Below are positions 4,850-10,432 of a stretch of DNA of 10,432 nucleotides, in pieces. The stretch comes from UBA2239 sp050177075 (lineage in GTDB: Bacteria; Pseudomonadota; Gammaproteobacteria; Burkholderiales; UBA9220), in NCBI GenBank assembly GCA_050177075.1, contig JBFXHL010000089.1, forward strand, positions 1 to 10,432. Direction: 5' to 3'. The number at the start of each line of letters is the position of its first letter. Positions within the stretch are counted from its first letter, which is position 1. The position numbers and the translations under genes were made by a program. Below the pieces are notes generated by a model, which had not been told where the DNA came from, did not search any database, and saw only the letters and a list, made by a program, of their open reading frames with translations.

Positions 4850-7270
4850 TTGCAACCCCTCCAGGCCAAAACCATCGGGCGGTTTACCATCCTCAGCGTG
4901 CTGGGCAAAGGCGCCCAGGGCAAGGTCTATCTTGCCGAAGACCCGCACCTCCAGCGCAACGTAGCGATCAAGACCCTGCTCATCGAAGACTCCAGCGAGC
5001 GGGAAAAACAGATCAAGACCCTCCTCGACGAAGCTCGCATCGTCAGCAAGCTGCAGCACCCCAACATCGTCACCCTCTATGACGCAGGGGAGGAGCGGGG
5101 CAGTCCCTACCTGGTGTTCGAATATGTGGAAGGCACGCCGCTCTCCAAGTTGATCAAGGAAGAGGGCATCCTCCCCGTCACCCGGGCGGTGCAAATCGCC
5201 ATCGACATCCTGGACGGCGTCGGCTACGCCCACCAGAAGGGCGTGGCCCACCGGGACCTGAAGCCCGGCAATATCATGATCGACGCCAACGGCACCGCCC
5301 GCATCATGGACTTCGGCATCGCCCGCGCCCTGAGTTCGGAAAAGGTCGGCGACACGGCCTTCTTCGGCACCCCCCTGTACATGGCGCCCGAATACATTAC
5401 CGACAAACGCTTCACGCCCCAGTCGGATCTTTTCGCCGTCGGCATGATCCTCTACGAAATGCTCGCCGCCATGCCGGCCGTGAAGGGCAATAACGTCTAC
5501 GAAACCCTGCACAACATCGTCAACGCGGCCTTCTCCCCGCCGTCGAAGCAGAACCCCGCCGTGGACGCCCGGCTGGACGATATCGTGCTCAAGGCCTTGG
5601 CCAAGAACCCCGCCGACCGGTACGCCGATGCCGCCGAAATGGCTCTCGCCCTCACCCGCTATCTGACTCCCGAGCCGTCGGAAGCCGCCGCCGGCGAAGA
5701 CGCCAAGCAAAGCACGGTGAAGTTTCTCCTTCGCCGCATGCAGCACATGAGCGACTTCCCCGCCCTGTCCCAGACCATGAGCACCATCAACAAGATCGTG
5801 TCCTCGGACCAGGAAGGCGTCACCGTGCTGTCCAACGTCATCCTGCGGGACTACGGCCTCACCAACAAGCTGCTGAAACTGGTCAACACCGCTTTCTACG
5901 GCCAGTTCGGCGGCACCATCAGCACCATTTCCCGCGCGGTGGTAATCCTGGGCTTCGACACCATCCGCAACGTCGCCATCACCCTGCTGTTGTTCGAGCA
6001 CCTGCAGAACAAGAGCCAGGCGGCCATGCTCAAGGACGAGATCGTCGCCTCCCTGTTCACCGGCATCCTGGCCCGGGACCTGGTGATCCGCACCGGCTTC
6101 CGCGAAACGGAGGAAGCCTTCATCTGCTCCATGTTCCACACCCTGGGCAAGCTGCTGGTGGCCTTCTACTTCACCGAGGAAATGCTGGCCATCAACAAGC
6201 TGATGGAGCAGAACAAGCTGGAGGAAAGCAAGGCCTCCAGCCAAGTGCTGGGCGTCTCCTACGAGGAACTGGGCATCGCCATCGCCCGTACCTGGCACTT
6301 CCCGGAAAAAATCACCTTCAGCATGCGCCACATCGAGGACGAAAAAGTGCGCCGACCGGTGACGGAAGAAGAACGGCTACGCCTGGTTTCCAGCCTCTCC
6401 AGCGAACTCTGCGCCATCGTCCGCAACACCCCGGCGGCGCAGAAGAACGAAAAGCTGAAGGCCCTCATCCAGCGCTACGGCAACAGCATGAGCGTTTCGG
6501 AGAAGCAGCTCACCGCCACGGTGGAGGAATCGGTCAAGGAACTGATGAAGGAGTCCGGCATCCTCAACTTCGACGTCAAGCAGAGCCAGTTCTTCGCCAA
6601 GGTCAGCGGCTGGGCGGTGCTGTCCAACCTGGGCGCGGGCAGCAAGCCGATCATCGGCAACGACCAGCTGGTGGACGGCTCCACCGACGACACCGTCCTC
6701 ACCACCGCCGACCCCACGGGGGTCAGCCTCTCCGCCAAGCCCCAGGAGGCGCCGCCGGACGCCCACGCCGTGCTCACCGCCGGCATCCAGGACATCACCA
6801 ATACCCTGGTGTCCGAGTATCAGCTCAACGACGTCCTGCGCATCATCCTGGAGACCATGTATCGGGGCATGGGCTTCACCCGCGTGCTGCTGTGCGTGCG
6901 GGACCCGAAGATGGGCACCATGAACGCCCGCTTCGGCTTCGGGGAAAACATCGACCACATCATGCCCCACTTCAAGTTCCCCACCACCTATACGCCGGAC
7001 GTGTTCCACGCCGCCCTCTCCCAGGGGGTGGACATCTTCATTTCCGACGTCAACGCCGAGAACATCCGCACCCGCATCCCGGATTGGTACCGCAAGCTGC
7101 TGCCGGCCCAGGCCTTCATCCTCTTCCCCATCATCGTGGACAAGAAACCCGTCGGCATGTTCTACGGCGACAAGGACGCCCTGGGCGAGCTTTCCATCCA
7201 GCCCAAGGAACTGAGCCTGTTGAAGACCCTGCGCAATCAGGCGGTGCTGGCGATCAAGCAGAAATACTGA
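4850..7270 (+). CDS. Ser/Thr protein kinase fused to HDOD and GAF-like domains
   Basis: A cytoplasmic signalling protein of 806 residues. Residues about 10-273 are a complete Hanks-type kinase: glycine loop GKGAQGKV (19-26), K41 (VAIK), helix-C E61, catalytic loop HRDLKPGN (134-141), DFG (154-156), APE (179-181). It should be active. Residues about 288-490 form an HDOD domain, recognisable from RDYGLTNKLLKLVN and AVVILGF; the HD-like position reads HT (430-431), in keeping with HDOD being a non-catalytic relative of HD phosphohydrolases. After a helical stretch and a low-complexity linker (about 600-640), residues about 643-805 resemble a GAF sensory domain. No transmembrane segment is seen, unlike many bacterial kinases of this class. 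It begins at TTG (4850 preferred, 4847 possible, giving 807). It stands alone behind an AT-rich spacer and converges on the lytic transglycosylase gene with a 13-base gap. Substrate and ligand are unknown. Confidence 0.9.
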   Translation: MQPLQAKTIGRFTILSVLGKGAQGKVYLAEDPHLQRNVAIKTLLIEDSSEREKQIKTLLDEARIVSKLQHPNIVTLYDAGEERGSPYLVFEYVEGTPLSKLIKEEGILPVTRAVQIAIDILDGVGYAHQKGVAHRDLKPGNIMIDANGTARIMDFGIARALSSEKVGDTAFFGTPLYMAPEYITDKRFTPQSDLFAVGMILYEMLAAMPAVKGNNVYETLHNIVNAAFSPPSKQNPAVDARLDDIVLKALAKNPADRYADAAEMALALTRYLTPEPSEAAAGEDAKQSTVKFLLRRMQHMSDFPALSQTMSTINKIVSSDQEGVTVLSNVILRDYGLTNKLLKLVNTAFYGQFGGTISTISRAVVILGFDTIRNVAITLLLFEHLQNKSQAAMLKDEIVASLFTGILARDLVIRTGFRETEEAFICSMFHTLGKLLVAFYFTEEMLAINKLMEQNKLEESKASSQVLGVSYEELGIAIARTWHFPEKITFSMRHIEDEKVRRPVTEEERLRLVSSLSSELCAIVRNTPAAQKNEKLKALIQRYGNSMSVSEKQLTATVEESVKELMKESGILNFDVKQSQFFAKVSGWAVLSNLGAGSKPIIGNDQLVDGSTDDTVLTTADPTGVSLSAKPQEAPPDAHAVLTAGIQDITNTLVSEYQLNDVLRIILETMYRGMGFTRVLLCVRDPKMGTMNARFGFGENIDHIMPHFKFPTTYTPDVFHAALSQGVDIFISDVNAENIRTRIPDWYRKLLPAQAFILFPIIVDKKPVGMFYGDKDALGELSIQPKELSLLKTLRNQAVLAIKQKY

Positions 7271-7283
7271 CGAGACGTCGGAT

Positions 7284-7904
7284 TCAGCCGCGTGGCAAGC
7301 GGCCGGTGCCGTCGGCGGTCTTGACGGGATAGGACCAGTAGTTCCGCCACGCCCCCACCACCAGATTGGGGTACTCGGCCTGCCCCAGGCTGCCATTGTA
7401 GCGGCCCAGGGCGCGGAACAGATTGCCCCGCTCCACGTCGAGGTAGAAGCGCAGGATGGTGCAGCCGTAGCGCAGGCTGGTGCGCAGGTGGAACAGGTTA
7501 TCCCCCGGCGAGCCGATCATCTTCACCCAGAAGGGCATCACCTGCATGTAGCCCCGGGCGCCGGCGCGGGACACGGCGTATTTCTTGAAGCCGCTTTCCA
7601 CCTGGATCAGACCCAGCACCAGCTGGGGGTCGAGACCGGCGCGCACGGCTTCGTACTGCACCGTGCGGAGAAAATCCTCCCGCGTCTCCCGGTCGGGGAT
7701 GCGCTTCTCCAGGCGGCGGGACATTTCGGCCAGCCAGGCCCGGCCTTCCGCCTCGGTGGGAAAAATCAGCCGCGGCGCCGCCGTATCGCTGATGGCTTTC
7801 GCCAACCCTGCCCGGACGCTGGCCGCCAGCTTCTCCTCCACCTGGGCGCCGGCCCAGGCGGAAGTGGCCACCAGAAAAAGAAGAAGACCGATCAGTCTGC
7901 GCAT
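7284..7904 (-). CDS. Secreted lytic transglycosylase (SLT family)
   Basis: Lytic transglycosylases cleave the MurNAc-GlcNAc bond of peptidoglycan in the periplasm, leaving 1,6-anhydro-MurNAc. This 206-residue protein starts with a clear signal peptide (MRRL, hydrophobic 5-15, predicted cut after AWA at 18) with no lipobox cysteine, so it is probably soluble and periplasmic. The SLT domain (about 82-190) shows catalytic E103 in VESGF, GYMQVMP (118-124) and ALGRYNGS (165-172), the E-S, G-x-M-Q and A-x-x-Y-N signatures of family 1 enzymes. It is a small, single-domain form of the family. Its ATG overlaps the last 13 bases of proS and lacks a strong Shine-Dalgarno, which points to translation coupled to proS. 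Its stop lies 13 bases from the convergent kinase gene, with no obvious terminator between. Confidence 0.92.
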   Translation of the reverse strand: MRRLIGLLLFLVATSAWAGAQVEEKLAASVRAGLAKAISDTAAPRLIFPTEAEGRAWLAEMSRRLEKRIPDRETREDFLRTVQYEAVRAGLDPQLVLGLIQVESGFKKYAVSRAGARGYMQVMPFWVKMIGSPGDNLFHLRTSLRYGCTILRFYLDVERGNLFRALGRYNGSLGQAEYPNLVVGAWRNYWSYPVKTADGTGRLPRG

Positions 7905-9610
7905 ACCACCGATTGTATGTGGCTCACGGCATTCCGCAAGGGGATCACCGTCGCCTTCTCGTCACGGCGGCCCTGGTATTCCACGTTGCCTTCCTTCAGA
8001 CCCCGGTCGCCGATGACGAGACGGTGGGGCAGGCCGATCAGCTCCATGTCGGCGAACATCACGCCCGGGCGCTCGTCCCGGTCGTCCAGCAGCACTTCGA
8101 AACCGGCGGCGGTGAGTTCGGCGTAGAGCTTGTCCGCCGCTTCCCGCACCGCCTCGCTCTTCTTGTAGCCAATGGGGCACAGGGCCACCTCGAAGGGCGC
8201 CATGGCGCGGGGCCAGATGATGCCGCGGGCGTCGTGGTTCTGCTCGATGGCCGCGCCCACGATGCGGGACACGCCGATGCCGTAGCAGCCCATGATCATC
8301 ACCTGGGTCTGGCCGCTCTCGTCCAGGTAGGTGGCGTTCATGGCCTCGGAATACTTGGTGCCGAGCTGGAAGATGTGCCCCACCTCGATGCCCCGGCACA
8401 GCTCCAGGGTCCCCTTGCCGTCGGGGCTGGGGTCGCCTTCGACCACGTTGCGGATGTCGGCCACCAGGTCGGGCTCGGGCAGGTCGCGGCCCCAGTTGAC
8501 GCCGGCGGTGTGGAACTTGGGCTTGTTGGCGCCGCAGACGAAGTCGCTCATGGCGGCCACGGTGCGGTCGGCGATGACGCGGATGGCGCCGCGATCGATG
8601 CCGACGGGGCCCAGGAAGCCCGGCGGGCAGTTGAAAGCGGCGCGAATTTCCTCGTCGGTGGCGAAGCGGAAATCGGCCAGGCCTTCCACCTTGGCGGTCT
8701 TCACCTCGTTGAGGCTGTGGTCGCCGCGAACCAGCAGGACGTTCAATTTTTCGCCGGCCATCACGGCGATCAGCTTGACGGTCTTGGTCAGCGGAATACC
8801 GAGGAGTGCGGCCACGTCCTCGCAGGTGGTCTGCTTGGGCGTCTCGACATCGCGCATGACCTCGCTGGCGGCCGGCCGAGGCGAGGTCGGGGCGAGGCCC
8901 TCGGCCATCTCCACGTTGGCCGCGTAGTCGGAATTCGGACAGTAGGCGAGGGCGTCCTCGCCGGAATCGGCCAGGACATGGAACTCGTGGGAACCGGTGC
9001 CGCCGATGGCGCCGGTGTCCGCCGCCACGGCACGGAACTTCAACCCCAGGCGGGTGAAGATGCGGCTGTAGGTGTCGTGCATCACCTGATAGGTCTGCTC
9101 CAGGGATTCCCGGCTGGCGTGGAAGGAGTAGGCGTCCTTCATCACGAACTCCCGGGCCCGCATGACGCCGAAGCGGGGGCGAATTTCGTCGCGGAACTTG
9201 GTCTGGATCTGGTAAAAATTGATGGGCAGCTGGCGGTAGGAGCGGATTTCCTTGCGCGCCACGTCGGTGATCACTTCCTCATGAGTGGGGCCGAAAAGGA
9301 AGTCGCGGTCGTGGCGGTCCTTGATCTTCAGCATCTGGGGGCCGAACACGTCCCAGCGGCCGGTCTCCTGCCACAGTTCGGCGGGGATCACGGCGGGCAT
9401 CAAGAGCTCCACCGCGCCGGCGCGGTTCATTTCCTCCCGAACCACCGCCTCCACCTTGCGCAGAACCTTGAGCCCCAGGGGCATCCAGGTGTAGAGGCCG
9501 GAGCCCAGGCGCTTGATGAGACCTGCCCGCAGCATCAGCTTGTGACTGATCAGTTCGGCCTCGGAAGGAGCCTCCTTGAGGGTGGAGAGGAAAAATTGGG
9601 TTACGCGCAT
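7892..9610 (-). CDS. proS: Prolyl-tRNA synthetase, bacterial type with editing domain
   Basis: ProRS charges tRNA-Pro with proline in the cytoplasm. The 572 residues equal the length of the E. coli enzyme. Class II motifs are present: motif 1 around RLGSGLYTWMPLG (34-46), motif 2 around FRDEIRPRFGVMRAREF (139-155) and motif 3 GCYGIGVSR (441-449). An insertion domain (about 223-405) lies between motifs 2 and 3. It holds K279, which matches the lysine known to matter for hydrolysing mischarged Ala-tRNA-Pro in E. coli, so post-transfer editing should work. The C-terminal anticodon-binding domain covers about 470-572. The start ATG (9610) gives the canonical MRVTQFFLSTLKEAP. It is the first gene of an operon with the overlapping lytic transglycosylase, and divergent from the spermidine-synthase-like gene. 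Confidence 0.97.
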   Translation of the reverse strand: MRVTQFFLSTLKEAPSEAELISHKLMLRAGLIKRLGSGLYTWMPLGLKVLRKVEAVVREEMNRAGAVELLMPAVIPAELWQETGRWDVFGPQMLKIKDRHDRDFLFGPTHEEVITDVARKEIRSYRQLPINFYQIQTKFRDEIRPRFGVMRAREFVMKDAYSFHASRESLEQTYQVMHDTYSRIFTRLGLKFRAVAADTGAIGGTGSHEFHVLADSGEDALAYCPNSDYAANVEMAEGLAPTSPRPAASEVMRDVETPKQTTCEDVAALLGIPLTKTVKLIAVMAGEKLNVLLVRGDHSLNEVKTAKVEGLADFRFATDEEIRAAFNCPPGFLGPVGIDRGAIRVIADRTVAAMSDFVCGANKPKFHTAGVNWGRDLPEPDLVADIRNVVEGDPSPDGKGTLELCRGIEVGHIFQLGTKYSEAMNATYLDESGQTQVMIMGCYGIGVSRIVGAAIEQNHDARGIIWPRAMAPFEVALCPIGYKKSEAVREAADKLYAELTAAGFEVLLDDRDERPGVMFADMELIGLPHRLVIGDRGLKEGNVEYQGRRDEKATVIPLRNAVSHIQSVVCAD

Positions 9611-9643
9611 GTTTTAATTCCAGAAAACCAGACAAAGGCGGCC

Positions 9644-9672
9644 ATTTTACCGCTAAACCCGTCTGCCGTCAG
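9644..9672 (-). promoter_or_regulatory. Probable sigma-70 promoter of proS
   Basis: On the minus strand CTGACG (9672-9667, four of six) is followed after 17 bases by TAAAAT (9649-9644, five of six). Transcription would start near 9637, about 27 bases before the proS ATG. The -35 overlaps the candidate promoter of the divergent gene. Confidence 0.6.
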
Positions 9673-9690
9673 GTTCGCCCCGGTTATAAT
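9663..9690 (+). promoter_or_regulatory. Probable promoter of the spermidine-synthase-like gene
   Basis: A perfect TATAAT (9685-9690) lies 16 bases after CTGCCG (9663-9668, three of six). Transcription would start near 9697. The -35 regions of this promoter and of the proS promoter share bases 9667-9668, so the two divergent promoters may compete. Confidence 0.55.
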
Positions 9691-9728
9691 GCCGGCTTGA
9701 GATACGAATCATGTTGGTGAACCTGATC

Positions 9729-10432
9729 ATGGGCCTATTTTCCCGCCGCCGCATCCACAAAACCGTGGGCCAAGGAGGGCAGGTGGATATCAGCGAAGAG
9801 AATGGCGTCCGCTCCCTCCATTTCGGCAGCCGCACGGTGCAAAGCGCCATGCGCGTCAACCGCCCCTACGACCTGGAGGTGGAATACACCCGGCGCATGA
9901 TGGCCTTCCTCCTGTTCCACCCCGAACCCAAAAATCTGCTCCTGGTGGGGTTGGGCGGCGGTTCCCTGTCCAAGTTCGTCCACCACCACTTTCTCGCCAG
10001 CCGCTCGGTGACGGTGGAAATCAACCCCCAGGTAGTGGCCGCCGCCCGTTCGTTCTTCCATCTCCCCCCCGACGATGAGCGCTTTACGGTGGTTCTGGAC
10101 GACGGCGCCCGTTACGTGGCCGAGCACCCGGCCTGCTGCGACGTGCTGCTGCTGGATGGCTACGATGAACAGGCCCAGGTGGAGTCCCTTGCCAGCCAGG
10201 ATTTCTACGACCGCTGTTTCCAGGCGTTGACGCCCGACGGCGTGCTATCGGTCAACCTCTGGGGCAGCGACCCCCGCTTCGAAATCTATTTCGAGCGCAT
10301 CGGCAAGAGTTTCGGTGGTCTGGTGCTGATGCTGCCCTCCCTCTCCCGCGGCAATATCGTCGTCCTCGCCTTCATACGTTCTCCCGGCAGCCCCCGCTGG
10401 TCCGACCTGCGGGAACGGGCAAAGGAACGGGA
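9729..10432 (+). CDS. Spermidine-synthase-like protein (3' end beyond the window)
   Basis: The open frame runs off the right edge after 234 codons, so the C-terminus is missing. The fold is the Rossmann methyltransferase-like domain of aminopropyltransferases: glycine-rich LLVGLGGGS (71-79), acidic EINP (97-100) for the adenosyl group, LDDGARYV (123-130) and LLLDGYD (140-146), where SpeE places its catalytic aspartate. SpeE moves aminopropyl from decarboxylated SAM to putrescine. Here the catalytic segment reads DGYD rather than the DSTDP of E. coli-type SpeE, and the short N-terminal part differs, so this is an orphan SpeE-like homologue whose substrate is uncertain. An in-frame ATG at 9711 would add six residues (MLVNLI); I prefer 9729 because GGTGA (9716-9720) is suitably spaced. 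It is divergent from proS and shows no polyamine gene beside it in this window. Confidence 0.85.
   Translation, partial: MGLFSRRRIHKTVGQGGQVDISEENGVRSLHFGSRTVQSAMRVNRPYDLEVEYTRRMMAFLLFHPEPKNLLLVGLGGGSLSKFVHHHFLASRSVTVEINPQVVAAARSFFHLPPDDERFTVVLDDGARYVAEHPACCDVLLLDGYDEQAQVESLASQDFYDRCFQALTPDGVLSVNLWGSDPRFEIYFERIGKSFGGLVLMLPSLSRGNIVVLAFIRSPGSPRWSDLRERAKER

Noticed and set aside
4808..6331. Minus-strand open frame (507 codons) opposite the kinase gene
   Set aside because: It is the antisense of clear kinase and HDOD motifs. Its composition is shadow-like and no domain is recognisable.
7913..9700. Long plus-strand open frame (595 codons) opposite proS
   Set aside because: It is antisense to a full-length, motif-complete proS. 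The product is repetitive Gly/Ala/Val/His-rich sequence and it has no ribosome site.

Overview
This is a GC-rich, gene-dense chromosomal window that reads like a Gram-negative proteobacterium, most likely a betaproteobacterium of the Rhodocyclales/Nitrosomonadales kind. That placement is an inference from gene content and protein style, not a measured match. No insertion sequence, phage gene, CRISPR array or other mobile element was seen. Nearly all of the window is core or housekeeping sequence.

Layout. Positions 1-196 hold no gene but contain hairpins: two overlapping stem-loops at the left edge, a long imperfect inverted repeat, and a terminator for the tRNAs. Two tRNA genes lie on the minus strand: initiator tRNA-fMet (197-273), with its own near-ideal sigma-70 promoter, and tRNA-Arg(CCT) (323-397). 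A plus-strand block follows: a short DksA/TraR-type zinc-finger regulator (577-972), then PolX (981-2705) only 8 bases downstream, then the ABC-F ATPase Uup (2750-4654). After a strikingly AT-rich spacer comes a large plus-strand protein kinase fused to an HDOD and a GAF-like domain (4850-7270), which begins at a TTG codon. It converges on a minus-strand pair: proS (9610-7892), and a secreted lytic transglycosylase (7904-7284) whose start overlaps the end of proS by 13 bases. Divergent from proS is a spermidine-synthase-like gene (from 9729) that runs off the right edge.

How the genes fit together. The tRNAs and ProRS serve translation. Uup belongs to the ribosome-associated ABC-F group. PolX is a gap-filling repair polymerase, and the DksA-like protein upstream of it is probably co-transcribed with it. 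The kinase-HDOD-GAF protein looks like a one-piece signalling device with its own regulatory region. It is the most interesting gene here. I did not find a convincing multi-gene undescribed system. The best candidates for follow-up are the kinase fusion and its AT-rich upstream region, the altered coiled-coil tip of the DksA-like protein, and the left-edge inverted repeats.
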